From: SOIL31 sp964636815
GTDB taxonomy: Bacteria; Babelota; Babeliae; Babelales; Vermiphilaceae
DNA length: 64,000 nucleotides
Direction: 5' to 3'
Assembly: GCA_964636815.1 (NCBI GenBank)
Contig: CAZWTF010000001.1
Span: 197,172-261,171, forward strand
Part shown: positions 33,838 through 43,317 of the stretch, one piece after another
Layout: the number at the start of each line of letters is the position of its first letter
Position numbering within the stretch: the stretch's first letter is position 1
Translations under genes and position numbers: made by a program
The notes under the pieces: model-generated
Databases searched by the model: none
What the model was told of the DNA's origin: nothing
The model's input: the letters and a program-made list of their open reading frames with translations, nothing else

Positions 33838-33866
33838 GGGGGATTAAGATTTGCGGGAATATATCT

Positions 33867-36680
33867 ATGTCTGAACAAAATAATCAGAAAAAAAGTTTTA
33901 AAGATACACTCAATCTGCCTCATACAGATTTTCCTATTCGTCCAAATCATAAAGAAGATGATGCGCTTATGCTCAAGCGCTGGGAGCATGAAAACCTTTA
34001 TACACGTTCTTTTACGGCACATAAAGGATCAGAAAAGTTTGTGCTTCATGATGGTCCTCCTTATGCAAATGGACACATTCATATTGGACATGCTTATAAT
34101 AAAATTTTAAAAGATATTGTGTGTAAATCGCAGCGCATGATGGGCAAGAACGTTCCGGTAACACCAGGGTGGGATTGTCATGGATTGCCTATTGAATTTG
34201 CAGTCAAAAAAGAGAATGCTGAACTTTCTGGTGATGCTCTTAAGAAGGCATGCCGTGAATACGCACAAAAATGGATCGATGTGCAACGCAATGAGTTCAA
34301 GCAGCTTGGTGTATTAATGGATTGGGAAAATCCTTACCGCACCATGGATTTTGGATATGAAGCGAGCACGTTGAATGCTTTTGGGGTGTTAGTAGAACGC
34401 GGATACATTGAACGCAAAAATAAAACCGTGCCTTGGTGTCCTACATGTCAAACAGTGCTTGCATCAGCAGAAATTGAATATCAAGATCGTAAAGATCCTT
34501 CTCTCTATGTACTATTTACGCTTGAAGATAAAGTTCGTCAGCAGTTATTTCCTGCTTTAAACAATAAACCAATTAGTTTATTAGTATGGACAACGACACC
34601 CTGGACATTACCATTAAACCGTGCAGTATTACTTAAGCCGAACGAAACCTATGCTATTCTTGAAACAGAAAACGGTTACATTGTTGTTGGTAAATCACGA
34701 GTAAGTGCTATTGCGCAGCTTTTGAATATTCCTGCTAATATTCTTATCGAATTTAATTCGGAAGAATTGATTCGTTTAAATGCTTATGTTGCACATCCAA
34801 TTATTTCTGATTTCTATACTCCTGTTTTAGTTGATGATTCTGTGTTGACTGATGATGGTACAGCATGCGTGCATTCTGCTCCAGGAGTTGGGCCTATCGA
34901 TTATGAAGTGGGTGTTAAAAATGGTTTAGAGATTTACTCACCAATCAGCTCTGATGGTCATTATACCCAAGATATTGCGATTGCTGAATTAGTTGGAATG
35001 TCTGTTGCGCATGCGCAAGGTTGGGTTATTCAAAAGTTGATGGATTGTAACAATCTCCTATTAAAAGCAAGCATCAAACACTCATATCCACACTGCTGGC
35101 GTTGTCGTGGTGGATTAATTTTCCGTGCGACAAAACAGTGGTTTTGTAATTTAGAAAAAAATGATCTTAAAGAAAAAGCAATGGAAGCTATTTCACAAAT
35201 TACAATGCTTCCCGAAGCATCGCATAACCGATTTGCAGCAACAATTGAAGGTCGTTTAGAATGGTGTCTTTCACGGCAACGTGCGTGGGGCGTGCCGATT
35301 ACTGCATTAATTTGTAATGCATGTGATTACACATACATTAATAAAGAGTTTATTAATGATATTGCATCAAACGTTACACAGCATGGCATTGAATATTGGG
35401 ATAAGGTAAGTTTAGATGAACTTAATGTACCTACAGCATGTCCGCAATGCATAACTGGTGGATTGCAAAAAGAGACAGATATTCTTGATGTATGGTTTGA
35501 TTCAGGTATTAGTCATTATGCGGTTTTACAACAAAATCCTGCGCTGCAATATCCAGCGGATATGTATCTTGAAGGTAAAGATCAACATCGTGGGTGGTTC
35601 CAAAGTTCATTGCTTACAAGCATGATTACTGAAGAAAATCCATGCATGAAAACAATTGTAACGCACGGATTTACGGTTGATCAACAAGGCAGAAAGATGT
35701 CAAAATCTTTGGGTAATGTTGTTTCACCACAAGAGATGATTGAACGTCTTGGCACCGATGGCTTACGTTTGTGGGCAGCAAGTATTGATAATTCTGGTGA
35801 TGCAGTTGTTTCAGAAATATTACTTAAAAATGTACAAGAAGTGTTTCGTAAAATTAGAAATACGTGTCGCTTTTTGATATCAAATATTAATGATTTTGAT
35901 ATCACCAAAGATGCAATTGCAGTAGAAAAAATGAAATCAATTGATCAATATGCAATGCAAGAACTTTTTGAGATCAATGACGAAGTTATGCGTGCATACA
36001 ATGATTATAATTTTACACGTGTATCTCATTTGCTTGGAAGTTACTGTGCGGTTAATCTGAGTGCGTTTTATTTAGATATCATCAAAGATAGGTTGTATGT
36101 TGAAAAGAAAGACGGTTTTGAACGCCGTTCTGCGCAAACTGTTTGTGCATATATTCTTGATACGCTCACGAGATTGATGGCACCAATTTTATCATTCACG
36201 GCAGAACAACTTTCTGATGAGTATCAAAAAGGCAAAACTGATTCTATTCATTTGCAGAAGTTTCCAACTGTGCAAAACACGTTAGAAGATAATGCATGGG
36301 AAATATTAAAAGATATGCGCTCAGCATTGCTAAAAGCGATTGAAGTGCAACGGGAAAAACAAGTTGTAAAACATTCATTAGAAGCTCAGATTACATTGTA
36401 TATAAATCCTGACGCTGATTTTGCTGATAAAATAAACAATTTCTTTGCGGCAATGAATGTAAAACATGAAAGTGCTGAAAGTTTCTTGAAAGAGTTTTTA
36501 ATTGTGTCGCAATGTACCATTCAGCGTGATGCAACAAATCTAGAAGAGACAGAATTAAGGGGTCTGTTTGCACGTGTTGAACATGCGCAAGGTGTTAAAT
36601 GTCCTCGCTGTTGGCAGTGGGATGTAACAAGTGATCCTGATGATTTATGTAATCGATGTCATAAAATAATTTACGGATAA
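33867..36680 (+). CDS. ileS: Isoleucyl-tRNA synthetase
   Basis: Charges tRNA-Ile in the cytoplasm. 937 residues, as in E. coli-type enzymes. HIGH is at 72-75 (PYANGHIHIGHAY), the editing domain contains the TTTPWTLPLNRA block, the KMSKS loop is GRKMSKSLGNVV, and the C-terminal zinc knuckle is CPRCWQWD...LCNRC. Start ATG 33867 is chosen because the family begins near here and the longer frame (from 33795) runs through a palindromic repeat that would encode YPSTSSGRARG. A C-terminal zinc knuckle indicates the bacterial type 1 enzyme. Monocistronic. Confidence 0.97.
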   Translation: MSEQNNQKKSFKDTLNLPHTDFPIRPNHKEDDALMLKRWEHENLYTRSFTAHKGSEKFVLHDGPPYANGHIHIGHAYNKILKDIVCKSQRMMGKNVPVTPGWDCHGLPIEFAVKKENAELSGDALKKACREYAQKWIDVQRNEFKQLGVLMDWENPYRTMDFGYEASTLNAFGVLVERGYIERKNKTVPWCPTCQTVLASAEIEYQDRKDPSLYVLFTLEDKVRQQLFPALNNKPISLLVWTTTPWTLPLNRAVLLKPNETYAILETENGYIVVGKSRVSAIAQLLNIPANILIEFNSEELIRLNAYVAHPIISDFYTPVLVDDSVLTDDGTACVHSAPGVGPIDYEVGVKNGLEIYSPISSDGHYTQDIAIAELVGMSVAHAQGWVIQKLMDCNNLLLKASIKHSYPHCWRCRGGLIFRATKQWFCNLEKNDLKEKAMEAISQITMLPEASHNRFAATIEGRLEWCLSRQRAWGVPITALICNACDYTYINKEFINDIASNVTQHGIEYWDKVSLDELNVPTACPQCITGGLQKETDILDVWFDSGISHYAVLQQNPALQYPADMYLEGKDQHRGWFQSSLLTSMITEENPCMKTIVTHGFTVDQQGRKMSKSLGNVVSPQEMIERLGTDGLRLWAASIDNSGDAVVSEILLKNVQEVFRKIRNTCRFLISNINDFDITKDAIAVEKMKSIDQYAMQELFEINDEVMRAYNDYNFTRVSHLLGSYCAVNLSAFYLDIIKDRLYVEKKDGFERRSAQTVCAYILDTLTRLMAPILSFTAEQLSDEYQKGKTDSIHLQKFPTVQNTLEDNAWEILKDMRSALLKAIEVQREKQVVKHSLEAQITLYINPDADFADKINNFFAAMNVKHESAESFLKEFLIVSQCTIQRDATNLEETELRGLFARVEHAQGVKCPRCWQWDVTSDPDDLCNRCHKIIYG

Positions 36681-36681
36681 C

Positions 36682-36712
36682 AAAAAGGGCCTGCAATTTG
36701 CAGGCCCTTTTT
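36682..36712. terminator. Bidirectional terminator after ileS
   Basis: AAAAAGGGCCTGCAA pairs perfectly with TTGCAGGCCCTTTTT between convergent genes. Confidence 0.92.
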
Positions 36713-36731
36713 GTTATTTACTTACTTTGTA

Positions 36732-38612
36732 TTATTCAAGTTCTTCAATATCAATTTCTTCTTGAATTGGCGCTTCTTCTTTTTTCTTTGGCGCTACAGG
36801 CACTTCGCTTTTTTTTGCCATGAATTTTTTCATGTCTGCAAGCAATGTGTCAATTTTTTTCTTGATATCAAATAGGTTAACTCGTGAGCTGATTTTTTCT
36901 TCAAGCTTATTTTCATCGTCGCCAAGCAACGTTGCTTCACCACCAAAATATGCCCACTGTTTTTCTTCTGAAAGATCTTCTATTTTTGTTTTTTTGCTAA
37001 TTTTATCGGCATTATCAGTAAGGCCTTGCTTTTTAGCTTCTGCAACTTCTTTCTCTATATCTTCTTTTTTGCCAAATGTATCAATTACTTTGCTCAAATC
37101 TTCAAGTTCTTTTTTATTTTTATCAAACGCTTTTTGTACTTCACGTTGATAGTGAGATACATCAGTTTGAGTAATTGTTTTTTTATTAATTGTTTTAACG
37201 GCTTCGATCATTGTATCCAGTTTTCTATCTACGATTGTTGGCAATGTAGAACCAGCTAGAATAACGTCAATATCTTCATCTTTATTAATTGTATCAGCTA
37301 GTTTTGCAAGTTTAGTTGGATTGCCTTCTTCATCAGTCATAGCAGCTGTAATATCATCAAGGCTGGTTTTGATATCAGCAATAGCTCGTTCAATTTCATG
37401 CTGAGGAGTAATTTGTGGTCTTCTTTTATCTTTGTCAGTTTCTTTTCCTGGTTCTTCTTTATCGCCTCGACTTCCCCCAGAGCGACCACCGCCACCACCA
37501 TTACCACCTGATCTGCCTTTGCCTGATCCTGAACTGCTTCCAGCGTCAGAGTCATAACCATAATCAGAGTAACCATAATCGCCATAAGGATTATAACTAT
37601 CATAAGGGTTATAGCTATAGTCACCGTAAGGGTTATAACTATCATAGCCGTAACCATATCCATACATATCATCGCCTACTCCAGCAGTTTCTGGTGAAGC
37701 AGGAGTTCTGATTGCTCGCGCGGATTCCTGTGCTCTTTTTGTAGCAGCTTCTTCTGCCGAGCGTAATTTTTCTTGCTCTGGAGCATACTTTTCAAAGAGA
37801 GCATCAAGGCCTTGTGGAATATTAAGTAAATAAAAGCTTTCGGTATATTTTTGTAAGATATCTTTAATTGCATTTTTTGATTGCGTACTCAATTTTTGAA
37901 TACCAAACTCAGGAAGATTAATTGTTGGAACAACTGTGTTAAGAGATGTTTGCAATTGAATAAGATTGTTATAAAGTGATTCATCTGCAATGAGTTCTAA
38001 AAGATATTTATATTTTTTACTTAAATCTTGTTCTTGGGCTTTATATAGTTTTTGTATTAAGGTTTCTAGTGTTGCCTTAAAATCATCCCATTTTGTTCCA
38101 GCTTGCCAGTTACTGATCTCTTCTTGAGCCCCCCAACGAGTTATGCGATTAGGTAGTTCAGGAGAACTGTTGACCAGAACCATAAATAAGTTTGATTGTT
38201 TGATGATGTCATCAAGTACTTTAAGAGCTGTCTCTGCTTTTTTCTTATCTTCTGCGTTTAAAGATGCTACTTGAGGAACGTCTTGAACAACTGGTTGTAT
38301 TTCAGTGAAAGGATTTGGTTCGGTCATTGGTTCGTCTGAAAACATTTCACCAAGGAATTTTTCAAATTCATCTTCATTCATGTTTTCAAACATGCGAGAC
38401 ATTTCTTCAACCTGACGATTAAATTCTGCTTGTTCTGCTGGTGAAAGACTTGAAACATACTCTTCTATAGCGCGATTTGCTTCTTCAAGTTCTCTTTCAA
38501 AATCTTGCATTTGTTGAGGATTCATCATTTTTTGTGCAGGAATTATTATTGGTGAATAACAACAACAAAGTACGCTCATCAATATATTAAAACATAGTAC
38601 ACGATACGTCAT
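36732..38612 (-). CDS. Exported protein with Tyr/Gly-rich low-complexity centre
   Basis: 626 residues; N-terminal hydrophobic signal (about 5-24). A Glu/Met-rich helical segment follows (LSPAEQAEFNRQVEEM, MNEDEFEKFLGEMF), then a helical domain to about residue 290. A low-complexity block comes next (about 313-385) rich in YGY, YNPYGDY and DYGY followed by SSSGSGKGRSGGNGGGGG. The C-terminus is a Lys/Glu-rich helical domain (to 626) ending in acidic residues. No known family. The Tyr/Gly/Ser segment could act as a flexible or phase-separating linker. Its GC content is higher than that of its surroundings. AAAGG lies 9 bases before the ATG. Confidence 0.75.
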   Translation of the reverse strand: MTYRVLCFNILMSVLCCCYSPIIIPAQKMMNPQQMQDFERELEEANRAIEEYVSSLSPAEQAEFNRQVEEMSRMFENMNEDEFEKFLGEMFSDEPMTEPNPFTEIQPVVQDVPQVASLNAEDKKKAETALKVLDDIIKQSNLFMVLVNSSPELPNRITRWGAQEEISNWQAGTKWDDFKATLETLIQKLYKAQEQDLSKKYKYLLELIADESLYNNLIQLQTSLNTVVPTINLPEFGIQKLSTQSKNAIKDILQKYTESFYLLNIPQGLDALFEKYAPEQEKLRSAEEAATKRAQESARAIRTPASPETAGVGDDMYGYGYGYDSYNPYGDYSYNPYDSYNPYGDYGYSDYGYDSDAGSSSGSGKGRSGGNGGGGGRSGGSRGDKEEPGKETDKDKRRPQITPQHEIERAIADIKTSLDDITAAMTDEEGNPTKLAKLADTINKDEDIDVILAGSTLPTIVDRKLDTMIEAVKTINKKTITQTDVSHYQREVQKAFDKNKKELEDLSKVIDTFGKKEDIEKEVAEAKKQGLTDNADKISKKTKIEDLSEEKQWAYFGGEATLLGDDENKLEEKISSRVNLFDIKKKIDTLLADMKKFMAKKSEVPVAPKKKEEAPIQEEIDIEELE

Positions 38613-38736
38613 AATGAATACCTTTTCATTCTTATTGTGTTAAATGGCAGTGATCTATTGCATCGATTTTTATTTTGTCGGTATAGTTTACATAACTTTT
38701 CGACTCAAAACTATCATTTCTTCGCAGGAATATATT

Positions 38737-38946
38737 GTGGTGAAATATAATAAAAATGGATTCTTCCTTATTGAACTCATGATTGGTTTATCGATATCAA
38801 CATTTTTTATTTTGATCATCACTCATTATATAATTGAAGTTAAGGTGACGCAACAGAAAGCCCTTAAGTGTGCTGAAGAAGTTTCAATGGTACGCAATCA
38901 AAGAGAAAGAGATTTTGTAAAAACATATGGTATGGTGCATGCATAA
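38737..38946 (+). CDS. Prepilin-like protein 1 (pseudopilin)
   Basis: 69 residues from GTG 38737 (AGGA 7 bases upstream; the open frame begins at 38644 but gives an unlikely N-terminus). KNGFFLIELMIGLSIS has the prepilin peptidase site (Gly followed by Phe) and Glu at position +5, followed by a hydrophobic helix. The C-terminal part is a short helix, so it is much smaller than usual pilins. Type IV pilus/type II secretion minor pseudopilin is the likely class. Overlaps the next gene by 8 bases. Confidence 0.75.
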   Translation: MVKYNKNGFFLIELMIGLSISTFFILIITHYIIEVKVTQQKALKCAEEVSMVRNQRERDFVKTYGMVHA

Positions 38947-39421
38947 GAAAAAGGGTTTTTCGCTGTTATCTTTTTTATTATATTTGATGATTTTTACAGG
39001 CATGACATTTTTTTTATGTCATATTATTGCATCTTTGGTTATTCCTTCACTGACATCTGTGCGCAAGTCACAATCAATTATGGCGTTGCATATTGCTTCA
39101 GATATTTTTGTGCGTGATATTCACGCAGGGGTAGATCAGTGGAAGCTTGTTACGCCGCATGAACTTATTTGGCAAAGTGAAAACAGGGATATTGGATGGT
39201 CTTTTTCTGACTTTTACGTAAAAAGAACGACTGGTCTATATGGTGTAGGGTGGAAAAACAAAACAACAAGTATTGTTGCCTCTGGCGTTGCCAAGGCGAC
39301 ATTTACCTCTGAAAAACACCAAGATCGTATTGTGGGAATAGAGCTTGTAATGGAATCAAAGGCTACTCAGAATAAGCCTGTTATATGCTATGTGGCTGTC
39401 AAAAAAGGGGAAAATGTATGA
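38939..39421 (+). CDS. Prepilin-like protein 2 (PulJ/GspJ-like)
   Basis: 160 residues from ATG 38939. MHKKKGFSLLSFLLYLMIFTG is a prepilin leader plus hydrophobic helix. The residue at +5 is Ser rather than the usual Glu, as seen in some minor pseudopilins. The globular part (about 100 residues) has alternating strands and ends VICYVAVKKG. It overlaps both neighbours, which indicates translational coupling in a three-gene operon. Assembly ATPase, platform protein, secretin and peptidase are not in this window. Confidence 0.72.
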   Translation: MHKKKGFSLLSFLLYLMIFTGMTFFLCHIIASLVIPSLTSVRKSQSIMALHIASDIFVRDIHAGVDQWKLVTPHELIWQSENRDIGWSFSDFYVKRTTGLYGVGWKNKTTSIVASGVAKATFTSEKHQDRIVGIELVMESKATQNKPVICYVAVKKGENV

Positions 39422-39567
39422 TAATCAGGGGTGGCAAGGGTTCTGTTATTTTGATGGTTCTTATTATCATGACTGCATTGGTGGTTATTGTTCATTCAAT
39501 GCTGCATGCGAGCTTTTACTTGAAGTTGCTAGCTAGAGAACGGGAAGTATATGAGAAAAAAGGCTGA
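39418..39567 (+). CDS. Small pseudopilin/PilX-like membrane protein
   Basis: 49 residues; ATG overlaps the preceding stop (ATGA). GGKGSVILMVLIIMTALVVI resembles the start of GspK/PilX proteins (Gly followed by Ser-Val-Ile-Leu and a long hydrophobic helix). After the helix only about 20 charged residues remain, so it is either a truncated pseudopilin or a stand-alone helix. AAAAGGGG lies 7 bases upstream. Confidence 0.6.
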   Translation: MIIRGGKGSVILMVLIIMTALVVIVHSMLHASFYLKLLAREREVYEKKG

Positions 39568-39661
39568 AATCCCTTATTTTCAATGCCTTTTTTTTAAGAT
39601 ATACTGAAAGTATCGATATTAATGCAAAAAATTGAATTAATCATCAAAAGGAGTAAAAAAC

Positions 39662-40105
39662 ATGGAAGTATTCTTACGCAAAGATGTTGCAAAAGTGGGA
39701 ATGGCAGGAGAGATTGTTAAAGTTGGGGATGGTTATGCCCGCAATTTTCTTTTTCCTAAAGGTCTTGCTGTCGAAATTACTCTTCAAAATAAAGATCAAT
39801 ACGTCACTAAAATTCGTACAATAGAAAATCGCAAAGAGGTAATCGCTACTCAGACCTCTATGTTTGCAGAAAACCTTAATACTGTATCTATCACCCTAAA
39901 ACGTAAAATGCATGATGATGGCCAACTGTATGGTTCAATTAATGCATCAGAAATAGTGGACGCACTTGCTGCACAAGGAATTAGTATTAATAAAAGCCAA
40001 GTAGAGTTTGATAAATCTATCAAATCAAAAGGTACTTTTAAGGTTGGCATTAAATTAACGACAAAATTAAGATCAATAATCACAGTAACCGTTGTAGCTG
40101 AATAA
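39662..40105 (+). CDS. rplI: Ribosomal protein bL9
   Basis: 147 residues. The N-terminal rRNA-binding domain begins MEVFLRKDVAKVGMAGEIVK and contains the hallmark GYARNFLFPKGLA; a central helix and a C-terminal domain (KSKGTFKVGIKL) follow. AAAGGAG lies upstream of the ATG. It is followed after 6 bases by dnaB, the classic bL9-DnaB pair. Confidence 0.97.
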   Translation: MEVFLRKDVAKVGMAGEIVKVGDGYARNFLFPKGLAVEITLQNKDQYVTKIRTIENRKEVIATQTSMFAENLNTVSITLKRKMHDDGQLYGSINASEIVDALAAQGISINKSQVEFDKSIKSKGTFKVGIKLTTKLRSIITVTVVAE

Positions 40106-40111
40106 TTATAT

Positions 40112-41494
40112 ATGACTAAAAATAATCATTATAATAATAATGTTGTTGCAAAAAAGCAGAACGTTGAAGGGATTTTAGGAAAAACACTCCCTGCCCATGT
40201 TGATGCGGAACGAGCTGTTTTGGGTGCGTTGTTATTAAATGATGAATATGTTACAACTGTTTCAGAAATTATTATTGCTGATGATTTCTATAATCCAGCA
40301 CATAAAATTATTTATCAGGCAATTGTTGATTTAGGTCAGAAGCATAAACGTATTGACATTGTTACACTTCAAGATGAACTGACAAAAAAAGATTTGTTGG
40401 ATGCGGCCGGGGGTATTATTTATCTGGTTAGTTTGCAAGAAGATATACCATCGGTTGGTTTGATTGTTCAACATGCAACTATTGTCAAAGAAAAATCAGT
40501 GTTGCGGCAGCTTATTAGTTCTGCCGCAACAATCATTACTAACTGTTATACACAAGATCAGAGTTCAATAGATGCCGTGCTTGATGATGCAGAAAAAACT
40601 ATTTTTAATATTGCCAATAAAAGATCTACTAATAGTTTTATTCAGCTTGATATCTGGTTAAAGAAAACATTCCAGCACCTTTCTGATATCAAAAGTCATA
40701 TGAAGGGTATAACAGGTGTTCCTTCAGGATTTCAAAATCTTGATCAGATGACTTCAGGTTTTCAGAATAGCGATTTTATTGTTCTTGCTGCACGTCCATC
40801 AATGGGTAAAACAGCACTTTCTTTGGGTATGGCTTTATCCGCAGCTCGCAATGGTTTTGCTGTTGGTGTTTTTTCTCTTGAAATGTCAGCAGAGCAGTTG
40901 ACACTTCGTTTACTTTCATCAGAATCAGGTATTGGTCATCATAATATTCGTAACGCAACTATTTCATCAGACGAATGGATTGATTTAACTAACGTTGCGG
41001 CACAACTTGCTGAAATGAAAGTCTTTATTGATGATACTGCAATGCTTAACATTATGGATTTGCGGGCAAAAGCGCGTAAATTAAAGGCTGAGCATGGTTT
41101 ACAATTCTTAGTCATAGACTACTTGCAGCTGTTGCATTCAAACAAAAAACATGAAAATAGACACCAAGAAGTTTCTGATATTTCACGATCATTAAAAGCT
41201 TTAGCTAAAGAACTTAATATTCCTATTATTGCGTTATCACAGCTTTCACGTGCGGTTGATAGTCGTATGGATAAACGCCCCATGCTTTCTGATTTACGTG
41301 AATCGGGAGCGATCGAGCAAGATGCTGATCTTATTATGTTTTTATATCGTGACATTGTGTATAACCCAGAAACAGAAAATCCTGCATTATCAGAGCTTAT
41401 TATTGGTAAGCAACGTAATGGTCCAACAGGAACGGTGTATATGAACTTTATTAGAGAATTAACTAAATTTGAGGATTCAGCCGACTTTGATTAA
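40112..41494 (+). CDS. dnaB: Replicative DNA helicase DnaB
   Basis: 460 residues. The N-terminal helical domain begins with LPAHVDAERAVLGALLLND. The RecA-like motor has Walker A ARPSMGKTALS, Walker B-like FLVIDYLQLL, and the DSRMDKRPMLSDLRESGAIEQ block typical of DnaB. Unwinds DNA at the fork after loading by DnaA/DnaC-type proteins. In an operon with rplI. Confidence 0.97.
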   Translation: MTKNNHYNNNVVAKKQNVEGILGKTLPAHVDAERAVLGALLLNDEYVTTVSEIIIADDFYNPAHKIIYQAIVDLGQKHKRIDIVTLQDELTKKDLLDAAGGIIYLVSLQEDIPSVGLIVQHATIVKEKSVLRQLISSAATIITNCYTQDQSSIDAVLDDAEKTIFNIANKRSTNSFIQLDIWLKKTFQHLSDIKSHMKGITGVPSGFQNLDQMTSGFQNSDFIVLAARPSMGKTALSLGMALSAARNGFAVGVFSLEMSAEQLTLRLLSSESGIGHHNIRNATISSDEWIDLTNVAAQLAEMKVFIDDTAMLNIMDLRAKARKLKAEHGLQFLVIDYLQLLHSNKKHENRHQEVSDISRSLKALAKELNIPIIALSQLSRAVDSRMDKRPMLSDLRESGAIEQDADLIMFLYRDIVYNPETENPALSELIIGKQRNGPTGTVYMNFIRELTKFEDSADFD

Positions 41495-41561
41495 TAAAAA
41501 TTTCATTTCGATTAGATAGTATAAAAAGTTAACTAAAACAATGTTGTGGAAGGGGCCATGA

Positions 41562-41717
41562 ATGAAAAGTAGATTTTTTGCTAAAAGAGATGAATTTGTG
41601 TTAAGTACAGTTACAGCGTTAATTGTGTGTGGTTTGTTGTATCAAGGTTTTTTTTCACTGATATATGGTAAGCAACATTCTGTGTTTCAAAAAAATCAGG
41701 TTGTAATCAAAAAATAA
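41562..41717 (+). CDS. Small single-pass membrane protein
   Basis: A 51-residue frame: MKSRFFAKRDEFVLSTVTAL begins with a basic N-terminus, followed by one hydrophobic helix (about 14-34) and a basic, Gln/Lys-rich tail ending VVIKK. AAGGGG lies 6 bases before the ATG, the strongest support. Position between dnaB and the HtrA-like gene suggests a leader-encoded peptide or small partner. No family recognised. Confidence 0.55.
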   Translation: MKSRFFAKRDEFVLSTVTALIVCGLLYQGFFSLIYGKQHSVFQKNQVVIKK

Positions 41718-41742
41718 AAAAGTAAAAAAAGGATTTAGGAAA

Positions 41743-43272
41743 ATGATGTGTAGTAAAAGATACGCTCTATTGTTGAGTGTGGTAACCTATTCAATGGCAT
41801 GTGCGCAAGAAATTCCCGCCGCTGATCAGGTGTGGCGAGACGTGCAAGCTGTTGCCAAGGATGCAATAGTTCATATTTTTTCTACTTCAAGATCTACTAA
41901 TTGGTTTAACCCGTATGTTGTGTGTGGTACAAGTAGCTGCACAGGTACGGGTTTTTTTATTAGTGAAGAAGGTTATATTGCAACCTGTTCGCATGTTGTA
42001 GATCAAGCTCTTTCTGTGTATGTTACTATTCCTGCTTTGGGCAAGCAACGTTTAAAAGCGCATGTTGTAGGAATTTGTCCTCAACATGATGTGGCGTTGT
42101 TGAAGCTTGATGCAAAAGCGCTTGCTTTGATTTGTGATACATTTGAAAAAGTCACTTATGTGCAGATGGGTGATTCTGATACTGTGCAACGTGGAGAAAA
42201 TATACTTTCTTTGGGTTATCCTGGTACAACAATAGAAACTGATCAGATTAAAGGAACAGCTGGTGTAATCAGTGCACGTTTAAACAGTTTGTTTCAGTTA
42301 GATGCTCCGATTAATCCAGGAAATTCTGGTGGTCCTATTTTCAATAAAGATGGCATAGTTATCGGTATAGCTAATTCGGTTATGCTTAACGCACAAAATT
42401 CAAACTTTGCTACTCCAATCAATATATTTAAAACATTATTACCTGCTCTGCATGAGCACCAATTGTTAAAAATTAAAGATAATGGCATCATTTGGACTTT
42501 TACCACCAAAGAAATTAGAAATTATTTTAATTGTCCTGTAGAAGGTGGTTGTTTAGTGTGTGATGTAGCACCATCAAGTCCTGCCGCACTTATGGGTGTA
42601 CAAGCGAATGATATCATCTATGCGATCAATGAATATGAAATTGATAATTATGGTGAAATAAAGGCATTATGTGATGATGAAAAGATCAGTTTTGATTCTT
42701 ATATTCGTCAACAGCCGATTAACGCTGAGATTGTATTAAAAATATATCGTAATGGGCAACCGTTGGAATTGGTTATAACTGTTGGATGTAATAAAGATGA
42801 TTCTATAGCGTTCAAATATCCTGCGTATGAATCAATTGATTATGAGATGTTTGCAGGTATGATTATCATGCCACTAACAGTTAATTATATTAATGCATGC
42901 AAAGAAAGAGGCGGATTGCGACGTTATTTAACTAATCTTTATGGTAGTGGTTCACGTCTTGTAGTATCTAATGTTTTTTCTGATTCAAAAATTTCTCATA
43001 TGCAAAGTATTCGTTATGGAGACACTATTAATGAAGTTAATGGTGAGCCAGTTCATACATTAGCTGATTTTAGAAAAGCGTTGTCAAAAAGTATGGAAAC
43101 TGGGTATGTTGTTATCAAAACAACTGATGAAATAACGCTCGATACTGATAATGTTATTACTGTTTTGTCATTAGGGGATAGTTGTAGAGAAACAGAAGAG
43201 TTGGCTTATATTCATCAATATCCATTATCAGAAACAGTAAAGACATTGATTGAACACGTTGATTCTGTATAA
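41743..43272 (+). CDS. Periplasmic HtrA/DegP-like serine protease
   Basis: 509 residues with a signal peptide (about 1-21). The trypsin-like domain has the triad His84 (TCSHVVD), Asp116 (QHDVALLKLD) and Ser195 (NPGNSGGPIF). Two PDZ-like domains follow (about 275-350 and 405-480), e.g. PSSPAALMGVQANDIIYAIN. DegP-family proteins degrade or refold exported proteins; a plausible quality-control factor for the many exported proteins here. The Cys pair at 61 and 66, ahead of the oxyanion loop, is unusual. The frame may start at MMCSK or MCSK; AGGA lies just upstream. Confidence 0.9.
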   Translation: MMCSKRYALLLSVVTYSMACAQEIPAADQVWRDVQAVAKDAIVHIFSTSRSTNWFNPYVVCGTSSCTGTGFFISEEGYIATCSHVVDQALSVYVTIPALGKQRLKAHVVGICPQHDVALLKLDAKALALICDTFEKVTYVQMGDSDTVQRGENILSLGYPGTTIETDQIKGTAGVISARLNSLFQLDAPINPGNSGGPIFNKDGIVIGIANSVMLNAQNSNFATPINIFKTLLPALHEHQLLKIKDNGIIWTFTTKEIRNYFNCPVEGGCLVCDVAPSSPAALMGVQANDIIYAINEYEIDNYGEIKALCDDEKISFDSYIRQQPINAEIVLKIYRNGQPLELVITVGCNKDDSIAFKYPAYESIDYEMFAGMIIMPLTVNYINACKERGGLRRYLTNLYGSGSRLVVSNVFSDSKISHMQSIRYGDTINEVNGEPVHTLADFRKALSKSMETGYVVIKTTDEITLDTDNVITVLSLGDSCRETEELAYIHQYPLSETVKTLIEHVDSV

Positions 43273-43317
43273 TATATTCTTTAGGTGAATAAAGAAGTAA
43301 AAAAAGGAAAAAGTAGA

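Noticed and set aside
33795..33866. N-terminal extension of IleRS starting within a repeat
   Set aside because: It would encode YPSTSSGRARG from the palindromic element; IleRS homologues start near MSEQNN and no ribosome-binding site precedes 33795.
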